From positions 1,612,001-1,676,000 of the forward strand of contig NZ_CP049263.1 of NCBI RefSeq assembly GCF_003048615.2: a stretch of DNA of 64,000 nt, given 5' to 3'. Shown here in pieces: positions 19,301-25,504 of this stretch. Position 1 is the stretch's first letter. The number at the start of each line of letters is the position of its first letter. Both the position numbers and the translations under genes were made by a program. The notes under the pieces are model-generated. The model had not been told where the DNA came from. It searched no databases and saw only the letters and a program-made list of their open reading frames with translations. This stretch comes from Campylobacter concisus. Lineage in GTDB: Bacteria > Campylobacterota > Campylobacteria > Campylobacterales > Campylobacteraceae.

Positions 19301-20927
19301 CAGTAAATTCTTCAGTTCTTATATTTGTAAGTTCATACTTATATTTACCATTACCAAGATCCTCAGTAATCTTAGCATCACCAATCTTTCTGCCATCTAC
19401 ACTAATAGCTATCTTATCGTTAGTCATATCTACTACGATATCTTTACCTACTACTAGCTCACCTACTATCTTCTCACCATCTTTACCATCATGAAGCTCT
19501 TTTTCAGTGATGATGTGGTCGTTACCTTCAGCTGTTTTTAGCTCTACACTAATATATACGCCGTTTTCATTAGTAGTAGGTTTAGATGGATCATCTTCTT
19601 GTTTAGGACCACTAAATTCTACCTCATATATATTATTAGCAGTTACATCTTTGTGGTTACCTTGTTTATCAACTGCATTGTAGACAGCCTCTATCTTACC
19701 ATTTGGTTTATTAGATGTACCATCAGTAAATTCTTCAGTTCTTATATTTGTAAGTTCATACTTATATTTACCATTACCAAGATCCTCAGTAATCTTAGCA
19801 TCACCAATCTTTCTGCCATCTACACTAATAGCTATCTTATCGTTAGTCATATCTACTACGATATCTTTACCTACTACTAGCTCACCTACTATCTTCTCAC
19901 CATCTTTACCATCATGAAGCTCTTTTTCAGTGATGATGTGGTCGTTACCTTCAGCTGTTTTTAGCTCTACACTAATATATACGCCGTTTTCATTAGTAGT
20001 AGGTTTAGATGGATCATCTTCTTGTTTAGGACCACTAAATTCTACCTCATATATATTATTAGCAGTTACATCTTTGTGGTTACCTTGTTTATCAACTGCA
20101 TTGTAGACAGCCTCTATCTTACCATTTGGTTTATTAGATGTACCATCAGTAAATTCTTCAGTTCTTATATTTGTAAGTTCATACTTATATTTACCATTAC
20201 CAAGATCCTCAGTAATCTTAGCATCACCAATCTTTCTGCCATCTACACTAATAGCTATCTTATCGTTAGTCATATCTACTACGATATCTTTACCTACTAC
20301 TAGCTCACCTACTATCTTCTCACCATCTTTACCATCATGAAGCTCTTTTTCAGTGATGATGTGGTCGTTACCTTCAGCTGTTTTTAGCTCTACACTAAGA
20401 GAAACAAACGTGTCTAATACTATTACATCTTTAATATTACTATTATCAGAATTAGCACCACCCACGGAATTTATAGGAGTGGCAAAAGCGTAATGGGTAT
20501 CATTTATATTTCTCCCGTAAGCATAAATATTGCTCTCATGGCCTCCCTCAGCAAATCTTGCTTCACCCAAACTCACACCATCGCCGCTGCCAGTATCACC
20601 ACCACCTGCAGCTGTTTCTTCAAGCTGTGTTAGGTCTTTGCCTGCCAAGATAGCTTTTTGTAAATCATTTACATCAGCTATGGTATTGATATTTGGATTT
20701 TGAATATTTAATATATTTTGATCAATAAGTACAGTATCATTAGCTAGAATACTAACATCTTTACCGCCATCCATTGCAATCACGGCATTGGAGTTATTTC
20801 CAATTGTTTTTACTATTTCTCCAAAGAAGATAGCGTCGCCTGCTGTCAAAATTCTTTCTTTTCCGTTAGCATCAACTGCAACAACGGTGCCAGAAACTTG
20901 CTTTATTACGCCAACTTGTGTAGCCAT
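10317..20927 (-). CDS. Giant LapA-type adhesin with 18 identical 141-aa repeats, vWA and RTX (3536 aa)
   Basis: Predicted type I-secreted, cell-surface-retained adhesin. Order: retention module (1-104, GVIKQVSGTVVAVD) ending in TAAGG at 105-109; a linker; 18 tandem 141-residue repeats (about 177-2694); an Ig-like segment; a von Willebrand factor A domain starting near 2870 with MIDAS motif DFSRS; calcium-binding RTX nonapeptides (GGRGNDYIDGKGGHDALL, about 3382-3412); and a C-terminal region shared with the neighbouring adhesin. This is the complete LapA layout. Each repeat begins SVELKTAEGNDHIITEKE, a degenerate form of the EF-hand-like loop seen in the neighbour's repeats, so the two repeat families look related. 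AAGGAT precedes the ATG. The usual function of such proteins is attachment and biofilm formation; the ligand is unknown. Confidence 0.9.
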   Translation of the reverse strand: MATQVGVIKQVSGTVVAVDANGKERILTAGDAIFFGEIVKTIGNNSNAVIAMDGGKDVSILANDTVLIDQNILNIQNPNINTIADVNDLQKAILAGKDLTQLEETAAGGGDTGSGDGVSLGEARFAEGGHESNIYAYGRNINDTHYAFATPINSVGGANSDNSNIKDVIVLDTFVSLSVELKTAEGNDHIITEKELHDGKDGEKIVGELVVGKDIVVDMTNDKIAISVDGRKIGDAKITEDLGNGKYKYELTNIRTEEFTDGTSNKPNGKIEAVYNAVDKQGNHKDVTANNIYEVEFSGPKQEDDPSKPTTNENGVYISVELKTAEGNDHIITEKELHDGKDGEKIVGELVVGKDIVVDMTNDKIAISVDGRKIGDAKITEDLGNGKYKYELTNIRTEEFTDGTSNKPNGKIEAVYNAVDKQGNHKDVTANNIYEVEFSGPKQEDDPSKPTTNENGVYISVELKTAEGNDHIITEKELHDGKDGEKIVGELVVGKDIVVDMTNDKIAISVDGRKIGDAKITEDLGNGKYKYELTNIRTEEFTDGTSNKPNGKIEAVYNAVDKQGNHKDVTANNIYEVEFSGPKQEDDPSKPTTNENGVYISVELKTAEGNDHIITEKELHDGKDGEKIVGELVVGKDIVVDMTNDKIAISVDGRKIGDAKITEDLGNGKYKYELTNIRTEEFTDGTSNKPNGKIEAVYNAVDKQGNHKDVTANNIYEVEFSGPKQEDDPSKPTTNENGVYISVELKTAEGNDHIITEKELHDGKDGEKIVGELVVGKDIVVDMTNDKIAISVDGRKIGDAKITEDLGNGKYKYELTNIRTEEFTDGTSNKPNGKIEAVYNAVDKQGNHKDVTANNIYEVEFSGPKQEDDPSKPTTNENGVYISVELKTAEGNDHIITEKELHDGKDGEKIVGELVVGKDIVVDMTNDKIAISVDGRKIGDAKITEDLGNGKYKYELTNIRTEEFTDGTSNKPNGKIEAVYNAVDKQGNHKDVTANNIYEVEFSGPKQEDDPSKPTTNENGVYISVELKTAEGNDHIITEKELHDGKDGEKIVGELVVGKDIVVDMTNDKIAISVDGRKIGDAKITEDLGNGKYKYELTNIRTEEFTDGTSNKPNGKIEAVYNAVDKQGNHKDVTANNIYEVEFSGPKQEDDPSKPTTNENGVYISVELKTAEGNDHIITEKELHDGKDGEKIVGELVVGKDIVVDMTNDKIAISVDGRKIGDAKITEDLGNGKYKYELTNIRTEEFTDGTSNKPNGKIEAVYNAVDKQGNHKDVTANNIYEVEFSGPKQEDDPSKPTTNENGVYISVELKTAEGNDHIITEKELHDGKDGEKIVGELVVGKDIVVDMTNDKIAISVDGRKIGDAKITEDLGNGKYKYELTNIRTEEFTDGTSNKPNGKIEAVYNAVDKQGNHKDVTANNIYEVEFSGPKQEDDPSKPTTNENGVYISVELKTAEGNDHIITEKELHDGKDGEKIVGELVVGKDIVVDMTNDKIAISVDGRKIGDAKITEDLGNGKYKYELTNIRTEEFTDGTSNKPNGKIEAVYNAVDKQGNHKDVTANNIYEVEFSGPKQEDDPSKPTTNENGVYISVELKTAEGNDHIITEKELHDGKDGEKIVGELVVGKDIVVDMTNDKIAISVDGRKIGDAKITEDLGNGKYKYELTNIRTEEFTDGTSNKPNGKIEAVYNAVDKQGNHKDVTANNIYEVEFSGPKQEDDPSKPTTNENGVYISVELKTAEGNDHIITEKELHDGKDGEKIVGELVVGKDIVVDMTNDKIAISVDGRKIGDAKITEDLGNGKYKYELTNIRTEEFTDGTSNKPNGKIEAVYNAVDKQGNHKDVTANNIYEVEFSGPKQEDDPSKPTTNENGVYISVELKTAEGNDHIITEKELHDGKDGEKIVGELVVGKDIVVDMTNDKIAISVDGRKIGDAKITEDLGNGKYKYELTNIRTEEFTDGTSNKPNGKIEAVYNAVDKQGNHKDVTANNIYEVEFSGPKQEDDPSKPTTNENGVYISVELKTAEGNDHIITEKELHDGKDGEKIVGELVVGKDIVVDMTNDKIAISVDGRKIGDAKITEDLGNGKYKYELTNIRTEEFTDGTSNKPNGKIEAVYNAVDKQGNHKDVTANNIYEVEFSGPKQEDDPSKPTTNENGVYISVELKTAEGNDHIITEKELHDGKDGEKIVGELVVGKDIVVDMTNDKIAISVDGRKIGDAKITEDLGNGKYKYELTNIRTEEFTDGTSNKPNGKIEAVYNAVDKQGNHKDVTANNIYEVEFSGPKQEDDPSKPTTNENGVYISVELKTAEGNDHIITEKELHDGKDGEKIVGELVVGKDIVVDMTNDKIAISVDGRKIGDAKITEDLGNGKYKYELTNIRTEEFTDGTSNKPNGKIEAVYNAVDKQGNHKDVTANNIYEVEFSGPKQEDDPSKPTTNENGVYISVELKTAEGNDHIITEKELHDGKDGEKIVGELVVGKDIVVDMTNDKIAISVDGRKIGDAKITEDLGNGKYKYELTNIRTEEFTDGTSNKPNGKIEAVYNAVDKQGNHKDVTANNIYEVEFSGPKQEDDPSKPTTNENGVYISVELKTAEGNDHIITEKELHDGKDGEKIVGELVVGKDIVVDMTNDKIAISVDGRKIGDAKITEDLGNGKYKYELTNIRTEEFTDGTSNKPNGKIEAVYNAVDKQGNHKDVTANNIYEVEFDHISIDTKVSLNVSEEGLPGGIKDNKGTNDTTNSVEDNKSINVVSASKVTFEFAVTDGANSGLKSGGEKIIWKSVPAVGGDGKSISIIGVKETSGETVLTVKLNKETGATKVVLEKPVDHDPAGNGEDVVTASVAIKATNAHGAIAKSAVEINIQDDSPYVASDSTENVIVGFEQPRSNVTLVLDFSRSMFFKSQTQAVDANGKKLYEQKFENGKWVDDLDRPVLVEKTRLEIAHEGVMNLLNQYSLKGDENVKVSMVAFAGDAKELKSSSGQTWMSISEAKALIDKYFGGDYIKYDKKIWSKNANGEYITDHNYYKNSKIVLDDDGNFILKVRGQGEYNISASVNLPIDDIKGGTNYDAALAQAKDTFAKNGKITGADVENRLHFVSDGEPTMSDSRVGGALGSLENRASIVYDGRTWDYTADNKFVASGTSDYITSNATGTDFTRHYYSWASGKWVTSDITSRVIINHGIDDAEKAVWENWLINNKVIAESFALGNDAKLDKLDPIAYDGVERRDIDAKDFAELALPTKSFKGNIMDTLKEADTFGKTSIEFGADGAGAQAVAITLNTAGGVKTYTYTPGENGGEGSYTISGESMPHSGSNFTATLPTGSKITIDMVTGKYEYNPNADLAKADKEESVEIKYSVTDADGDSVSATTTINTNGIAGFDHIKYGTMNGDTLNGTSGNDAILGGRGNDYIDGKGGHDALLGGEGNDTIIYHNDAKILDGGDGSDTLVIKHNIDFSNISGLDGKVSNFERIDLGKGGTSDAIEMTIRAEDVLDITDNKNTILKIDGDAHDTVKGGNWKVTHDVAADSGYTAYEGITEKGQTIYIQINNEIKTDF
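12846..20398 (-). repeat. Tandem array: 18 copies of a 423-bp unit
   Basis: The period is 423 bp exactly (141 codons), so copies can be gained or lost without breaking the frame. Units start at 12846, 13269, 13692 and so on up to 20037. The last unit is cut after about 362 bases, where the sequence leaves the repeat at 20399. By eye the copies are identical at the nucleotide level, including the first. The copy at 12846 differs only in its junction, because the 17 linkers (SGPKQEDDPSKPTTNENG) lie between copies. Total length is 7553 bp, nearly three quarters of the gene. Confidence 0.97.
20601..20615 (-). other. TAAGG putative LapG-type cleavage site of the 3536-aa adhesin
   Basis: Encodes T-A-A-G-G at residues 105-109, in the context LEETAAGG, the same eight residues as in the 1717-aa adhesin. 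Both sites sit right after the retention module and before a glycine-rich linker. Confidence 0.55.
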
Positions 20928-21252
20928 TTTAAATCCTTTTCAAACAATGTTTGCGGCATTGTACTGGAAATAAAATAGTTTTTCTATTGTACTTTGGTAC
21001 AACTTAAGAGGTTTATTATCACTCAAAGTCCCATAAATACTATTAATAATATATTTAAAAAGTTCGTAATTTTTTTAAAAAATATTATGTGTTTTCTTGT
21101 TTTCAACTTTTATTTTTTGTAACTATTTTTTACTTAAAATTTTTAGTTTATCATGTACTTTTTGACATTTTATTCTATTATGGAAAAACTAACAAAAAAT
21201 CATAAGAAAATTATGTGATAGATAATAAAAAGTTTACTATTATTTTAACTAG
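20928..21252. other. AT-rich upstream region of the 3536-aa adhesin
   Basis: This 325-base stretch between the adhesin start and tRNA-Ser has no gene. Minus-strand TACAAT at 20958-20963 is a possible -10 for the adhesin, 31 bases before its ATG. The remainder is very A/T-rich homopolymer-like sequence with no clear operator. Confidence 0.5.
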
Positions 21253-21343
21253 TGGCGGACAGAGAGGGATTTGAACCCTCGAGCCCCGATTAAGAGCTGC
21301 ACCCTTAGCAGGGGTGTGGTTTCAGCCGCTCACCCATCTGTCC
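21253..21343 (-). tRNA. tRNA-Ser (anticodon GCU)
   Basis: The minus strand folds into a 91-nt class II tRNA. The acceptor stem GGACAGA pairs with TCTGTCC and is followed by G and an encoded CCA end. The anticodon loop is CTGCTAA with anticodon GCT, between stem arms ACCCC/GGGGT-like. A long variable arm and the T arm GAGGGTTCAAATCCCTC complete it. Reads AGC/AGU codons. Confidence 0.96.
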
Positions 21344-21451
21344 ATAAGAAGAAATCGCATTATAATTGAATGCCGCTGATATCTTGCTTAAATTTGCATT
21401 CACAGCTCTCACGTAGAAAAACAACATAAATTTTGGTCAAATTTTATAAAT

Positions 21452-21724
21452 TTAATCCTTCCAAAGCCACCATTTTAGCTTGGCCTTGTCTGGGTGCGGA
21501 GTATTTGCGTAATAACAAACCATGCGGTAAACGTAGAAAATGCACCTGTCGCTACCGCGTCCAAGCGCCTTTGTACGTTCAAACATCTCCTCAGGGTCCG
21601 CACTCTTTAGCGAAGCGATATCCTTGTAGCCAAGTGCTAGCAGATCCGCCTGCGTCGCCTCGCCGACATATGGGATTTTCTTAAAATCGCTCAAATTTAC
21701 CTCGAATTTTTTAAGCACCGCCAA
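21452..21724 (-). CDS. Cdd1-like helix-hairpin-helix protein
   Basis: Small protein of 90 residues with a helix-hairpin-helix DNA-binding-like motif (IPYVGEATQADLLALGYKDI, about 17-36) and the C-terminal DRCIFYVYRMVCYYA block typical of the Cdd1 ('pathogenicity locus') family. The family role is unknown. The start is uncertain: TTG at 21724 or GTG at 21718, neither with a strong ribosome site. It follows pyrF in the same direction across a 176-base gap. Confidence 0.75.
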   Translation of the reverse strand: MAVLKKFEVNLSDFKKIPYVGEATQADLLALGYKDIASLKSADPEEMFERTKALGRGSDRCIFYVYRMVCYYANTPHPDKAKLKWWLWKD

Positions 21725-21733
21725 ACTCGTTGC

Positions 21734-21754
21734 AATGAAATTTTAAATTTCATT
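21734..21754. repeat. Short inverted repeat between pyrF and the Cdd1-like gene
   Basis: AATGAAATT / AATTTCATT with a three-base loop, a perfect 9-bp stem made almost only of A/T. It may be a weak terminator or just AT-rich sequence. The rest of 21755-21900 shows no feature. Confidence 0.35.
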
Positions 21755-21900
21755 CTTATGCGCTACAAAGCTTGCTAAATTTCATCTTGCTACTACACTA
21801 AGTCGTTATCCAAGCTTCTTACGAGGTGGTTTAATTAAAATTTCTCGCGAAAAGCCATGCTTAAAATGATTTTAGATCAAATTTTATGCAAGTTAGGGCG

Positions 21901-22581
21901 CTAAATTTGCTCCAAAATGCGTTCGCAAATTTCTCTTGGGTTTGCGTTTTCGTAGATCGGTCTGCCAACGACGATAAAGTCGCTGCCCTCTTGCTTTGCG
22001 CTAACTAAATTTGCAACCCTCTTTTGATCGCCCGCACTCTCGCCAAAAGGCCTAACTCCAGGGCAAAGCGTGATGAAATTTTTATTTGTCACATCTTTTA
22101 TGAGCTTACTTTCAAAGACCGAACAGACCATGCCATCAAGCCCCGCTTCAAAGCTCATCTGGCTAAATTTCCTAACCGAGCGAGAAATAGTATCGTTATA
22201 AACCGCTTCAAATTCGCTCTCGCTAAAGCTAGTTAGCGCTGATACTGCAAGCATTAAGGGGCGATTTTGCAGCGCATTAAGACGCTCCATCACGGTCTTC
22301 ATCGCTCTCTCGCCAGCGCTTGCGTGCACATTTATCATATCCACGCCTATCTTTGAGACGACCTCAGCGGCGTCTGCCATGGTGTTTGGGATATCATAGA
22401 GCTTTAGATCAAGAAAGATTTTAAACTCCCCTGCCCCTTTTAGCTCCTCTATAAATTTAGCTCCGTCTCTAAGATAGCTTCTAAGCCCCACTTTTAGCCA
22501 AAGATCAAGCCCTTTTAGCTCGCGCACGAGGGCTAAATTTTCATCCTTGTTCGCCATATCAAGAGCGACGCAGAGCCTCAT
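21901..22581 (-). CDS. pyrF: Orotidine 5'-phosphate decarboxylase
   Basis: Last step of UMP synthesis: decarboxylates OMP in the cytoplasm. The 226-residue length is normal. The signature [10 protein letters not shown] carries the catalytic Asp-Lys-Asp set, and the phosphate-binding end [12 protein letters not shown] is present. Its ATG overlaps the nusB stop (ATGA), so it is coupled to nusB. The order pyrF-nusB-ribH matches C. jejuni. Confidence 0.95.
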   Translation of the reverse strand: MRLCVALDMANKDENLALVRELKGLDLWLKVGLRSYLRDGAKFIEELKGAGEFKIFLDLKLYDIPNTMADAAEVVSKIGVDMINVHASAGERAMKTVMERLNALQNRPLMLAVSALTSFSESEFEAVYNDTISRSVRKFSQMSFEAGLDGMVCSVFESKLIKDVTNKNFITLCPGVRPFGESAGDQKRVANLVSAKQEGSDFIVVGRPIYENANPREICERILEQI

Positions 22582-22973
22582 AGATCGCCCTTTATCTTAT
22601 CTAGCACGCCGTTTATAAATTTTGGCGCCTGGTCGCTTCCAAGCTCCTTTGCAAGCTCGATCGCCTCGTTTATGATGACAGCTTTATCAGTCTGGCTAAA
22701 TTTCATCTCATAAAGCCCAAGTCTAAGGATAGCAAGCTCAGTTGCGCCAACCTTGCTAAAGTCGCCGTCTTTTAGGTGTGGCTTTAAAATTTCATCTAAT
22801 TTTTCTTTATTTGCAAGCACCTCTTTAAAGGTCTGCTGCGCCTCATTTTTGCGCTCATTTCTTATCTTTTTCTCTTCTAAAAATTCCTCTTCAAACTCAG
22901 CAGTTACCGGGTTTATCTCGTTTGAGTAAAGTAGCGAAACTATGGCTTGTCTCACTTGATGACGTGTGGCCAT
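22578..22973 (-). CDS. nusB: Transcription antitermination factor NusB
   Basis: RNA-binding factor of the rRNA antitermination complex, acting with NusE (S10). The 131 residues form the all-helical NusB domain: [19 protein letters not shown] at the N terminus, and the conserved C-terminal block [18 protein letters not shown] followed by [11 protein letters not shown]. It starts immediately after ribH and overlaps pyrF by four bases, within one operon. Confidence 0.94.
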   Translation of the reverse strand: MATRHQVRQAIVSLLYSNEINPVTAEFEEEFLEEKKIRNERKNEAQQTFKEVLANKEKLDEILKPHLKDGDFSKVGATELAILRLGLYEMKFSQTDKAVIINEAIELAKELGSDQAPKFINGVLDKIKGDL

Positions 22974-22974
22974 T

Positions 22975-23445
22975 TTACTCTCCTAGCTTTTTGTATAAAT
23001 TTAGCATCTCTATAACGCCCGTCATCGCTTCAAAGCCCTTGTTTCCAGCCTTACTGCCAGCTCGCTCGATCGCTTGCTCGATGTTATCTACCGTTAGCAC
23101 GCCAAATGTGACTGGTTTTGCGTATTTTAGCGTCACGTTTGCTATGCCTTTGGTGGTCTCAGCACTTACGTAGTCAAAGTGCGGCGTTGCGCCTCTTATC
23201 ACCGCTCCCACGCAGCAAACCGCGTCAAATTTACCGCTTGCAAGCACCTTTTCAAGCGCCATAGGTATCTCAAATGCGCCAGGGACTAGCACTAAAGTTA
23301 AATTTTTCTCGTCGCCGCCGTGGCGTAAAAATGCATCTTTTGCGCCCTCTACCAAGCGGTCTGTGATGATGTGGTTAAACCTTGCGTTTATGATCGCTAT
23401 CTTTTCGTTGCCTTTTAGGGCTAAATTTCCCTCGATTATTTTCAT
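22975..23445 (-). CDS. ribH: 6,7-dimethyl-8-ribityllumazine synthase
   Basis: Penultimate step of riboflavin synthesis: joins 5-amino-6-ribitylaminouracil with dihydroxybutanone phosphate. The 156 residues show the substrate motif GAFEIP, the block [14 protein letters not shown] with the catalytic His, and the Arg/Lys phosphate-binding region near the C terminus. AAAGGAG stands before the ATG. First of the ribH-nusB-pyrF run. Confidence 0.95.
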   Translation of the reverse strand: MKIIEGNLALKGNEKIAIINARFNHIITDRLVEGAKDAFLRHGGDEKNLTLVLVPGAFEIPMALEKVLASGKFDAVCCVGAVIRGATPHFDYVSAETTKGIANVTLKYAKPVTFGVLTVDNIEQAIERAGSKAGNKGFEAMTGVIEMLNLYKKLGE

Positions 23446-23505
23446 CTTTTCTCCTTTATTTTTTATGCAAGTTTAGCAAAAGCTTGTTTAAAAATAGACC
23501 CTTCG

Positions 23506-23829
23506 TCAAACTATCTTTAGCATGATGACGCTAAAGATGATGAGCGATAAAAACAAGGCTTTTTTAAAATTTATCTTCTCACCTTCAAAAACTACGCCAA
23601 CCACGACTGCTCCGATCGCTCCGATGCCTGTCCAGATCGCATACGCCACCGACATAGCGATAGTTTGCATAGCGTAGCTAAGCAGCGTTAAAGAAAGGGC
23701 GAAATTTCCAAGCAAAAGGATGAAATTTGCCCACTTTTTTACGCCTGTGCTTTTTGAAAATTTAGTGATAAAAAAGACGCCAGAAACCTCGCAACATCCA
23801 GCTAGTAAAAGCGCTAAAAAATGGATCAT
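23506..23829 (-). CDS. Small multidrug resistance (SMR) transporter subunit, second of pair
   Basis: Inner-membrane protein of 107 residues with four helices. The membrane-embedded Glu of helix 1 lies in GCCEVSGVFF, and helix 3 shows the SMR block VAYAIWTGIGAIG. SMR proteins export small cations such as guanidinium or quaternary amines in exchange for protons. Its ATG overlaps the stop of the first SMR gene by four bases, which suggests an obligate heterodimer of the EbrAB/YkkCD kind. C. jejuni has a similar pair. Substrate cannot be told. Confidence 0.88.
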   Translation of the reverse strand: MIHFLALLLAGCCEVSGVFFITKFSKSTGVKKWANFILLLGNFALSLTLLSYAMQTIAMSVAYAIWTGIGAIGAVVVGVVFEGEKINFKKALFLSLIIFSVIMLKIV

Positions 23830-24155
23830 TCTTTTATGCCTTTTAGCCCAAGCACGCCTAAAATGAGCGTCGCTATGAAAAATAGCCTAATAAAATTTGG
23901 CAAAGCCCCGTTTGCTGCGTAGTCGCTGATGATCTCGGCTATCACGATAAAAGCCGTTCCAAAGCCCACAAATACTGCATAAGAGATGCTTACAGGCAGA
24001 TACTTTAAAGCCTTCATAAACGAGACAAAACTTATGCTCACTAGCAGTGTCGTAAGCAAAAATTCGCTTAAATTTGACGCGTGCTTTAGCCCATACGCCC
24101 AGCCACACTCAGCCACCGCACCCAGAAATATCCATAAAAAACCTCTATTTGACAT
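23826..24155 (-). CDS. Small multidrug resistance (SMR) transporter subunit, first of pair
   Basis: Inner-membrane protein of 109 residues and four helices. Helix 1 contains the key Glu in AVAECGWAYGLKH, and helix 3 has ISYAVFVGFGTA, where the usual AVW of the Gdx type is AVF. It lies four bases after the lipoprotein gene stop and overlaps its partner by four bases. No guanidine riboswitch is seen in front of the pair. The pair splits the kdsA-ribH neighbourhood compared with C. jejuni. Confidence 0.87.
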   Translation of the reverse strand: MSNRGFLWIFLGAVAECGWAYGLKHASNLSEFLLTTLLVSISFVSFMKALKYLPVSISYAVFVGFGTAFIVIAEIISDYAANGALPNFIRLFFIATLILGVLGLKGIKE

Positions 24156-24159
24156 AAAT

Positions 24160-24678
24160 TTACTTCATGCCTTTTATGGTATCAACGATCTCTTTTACAT
24201 TTGCGCTAATCGCCTTATTTTCAAGGCTATCATCGTTATTTTGTCCAACTAGCCCCTTTAAATTTCCAAAGACCCCAGGGTTAAACCTTAGCTCGCTAGA
24301 GCTATAATGCCTCAAAACTTCGCCATTTCTAACAACTTCTACCTCGTAAGTAAGGTAGATATTGCCCATCCTGTCGCTTTTAGCAAAGGTCGCTTCGCCC
24401 ATAAATTCCCTGCGGTGAGTTATCTTTATCTTTAGCTCGTCGTTTGAGTTAGGATCGAGCAAATTTTCTTTTGTAAGAGCCTCGGTGATTTGCTTGTTAT
24501 ACTTTTTCTCGATCATTTTTGGGCTTTGATAGAGAAATTTTGTCGGTTCGTGGCGCTGCACATGAGTGTAGCTAATGCCCTCAAATTTATACTTGCCAGC
24601 AAGTGGCACCTTTGGCTGAGATGAGCCACAACCTACTAAAAACAGCACTCCCAAAAGTAGCGCTAAAATCCTTTTCAT
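24160..24678 (-). CDS. Putative lipoprotein
   Basis: Protein of 172 residues with a lipoprotein signal peptide; the lipobox LVGC puts the acylated Cys at residue 17, followed by GSSQP. The mature part is soluble, mixed alpha/beta, with no domain I recognise. AGGAGAGAG stands before the ATG. It sits between kdsA and the SMR pair in the same direction and is probably cotranscribed. Confidence 0.8.
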   Translation of the reverse strand: MKRILALLLGVLFLVGCGSSQPKVPLAGKYKFEGISYTHVQRHEPTKFLYQSPKMIEKKYNKQITEALTKENLLDPNSNDELKIKITHRREFMGEATFAKSDRMGNIYLTYEVEVVRNGEVLRHYSSSELRFNPGVFGNLKGLVGQNNDDSLENKAISANVKEIVDTIKGMK

Positions 24679-24693
24679 CCCTCTCTCCTTAGT

Positions 24694-25494
24694 TTAAAAA
24701 TTTAAAATTTCCTCTATCTTTAGCGTGTCATTTACGACCTTTTCAAGCTCGTCTAAATTTAGCATATTTGGTCCGTCACATAGCGCCTCGCAAGGGTTTA
24801 TGTGCGTCTCATAGAAAAATCCATCCACCCCAACGCTAGCTGCTGCTCTTGCAAGATACGGCACAAACCTAGCGTCACCGCCGCTTTTTTCGCCAAGTGC
24901 GCTTGGCATCTGCACGCTGTGAGTAGCGTCAAAAATAACTGGCGCAAATTCTCTCATCATCACCAAATTTCTCATATCAACGACTAAATTTCCATATCCA
25001 AATGTGCTTCCACGCTCCGTTAGCCAGACGCCATTTGCCTTTGCAACCTCGTATCCATCGCCGCTAACTCCTCTTGTCTCAAGCACCTTTTTAACAGAGT
25101 GTTTCATCGCTGAAGCTGCTAAAAACTGCCCTTTTTTGATATTTACGACCGCTTTTGTCTTTGCAGCCGCTACTAGAAGGTCAGTCTGACGACACAAAAA
25201 TGCAGGAATTTGCAGCACATCAGCCACTTCGCCAACAGGCTGAGCTTGATAGCTCTCATGGATATCGGTTAAAATTTTAAAGCCAAATTCTTTTTTCACC
25301 TCAGCTAAAATTTCACAACCCTTCTCTAGTCCAGGGCCACGAAATGAGCTAATACTCGTGCGATTTGCCTTGTCAAAGCTAGACTTAAAGTAAAAATCAA
25401 GCTTTGGATTTTCATTAAATTTAACTAGCCTTTTTGCCACTTCAAAAACAAGCTCCTTGCTCTCTATCACGCAAGGTCCAGCGATTAAGATCAT
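24694..25494 (-). CDS. kdsA: 3-deoxy-D-manno-octulosonate 8-phosphate synthase (KdsA)
   Basis: Condenses phosphoenolpyruvate with arabinose 5-phosphate to KDO-8-phosphate, first committed step to the inner core of lipo-oligosaccharide. The 266 residues start with [11 protein letters not shown] and contain [19 protein letters not shown], and the C-terminal [10 protein letters not shown]. The start at 25494 follows AAAGGAGAAAAG; a nine-codon longer reading would bury this site. A metal-ligand Cys or Asn near the N terminus decides the metal-dependent class; GPCVIES is consistent with the metal type. Confidence 0.95.
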   Translation of the reverse strand: MILIAGPCVIESKELVFEVAKRLVKFNENPKLDFYFKSSFDKANRTSISSFRGPGLEKGCEILAEVKKEFGFKILTDIHESYQAQPVGEVADVLQIPAFLCRQTDLLVAAAKTKAVVNIKKGQFLAASAMKHSVKKVLETRGVSGDGYEVAKANGVWLTERGSTFGYGNLVVDMRNLVMMREFAPVIFDATHSVQMPSALGEKSGGDARFVPYLARAAASVGVDGFFYETHINPCEALCDGPNMLNLDELEKVVNDTLKIEEILNF

Positions 25495-25504
25495 CTTTTC
25501 TCCT

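Noticed and set aside
12840-20303. Eighteen repeated plus-strand reading frames of about 93 codons opposite the adhesin repeats
   Set aside because: They are the antisense shadow of a 423-bp repeat: one open frame copied with the unit. They lack ribosome sites and have a low-complexity, Ile/Tyr-rich product with no family features.
12846-20398. CRISPR-like array
   Set aside because: Units are 423 bp, contiguous, in frame and coding; there are no short spacers and no cas genes.
20928-21343. tRNA-Ser as an integration site for an island carrying the adhesins
   Set aside because: No integrase, no direct repeat of the tRNA 3' end found by eye, and the adhesins lie on the 3' side without other mobile genes.
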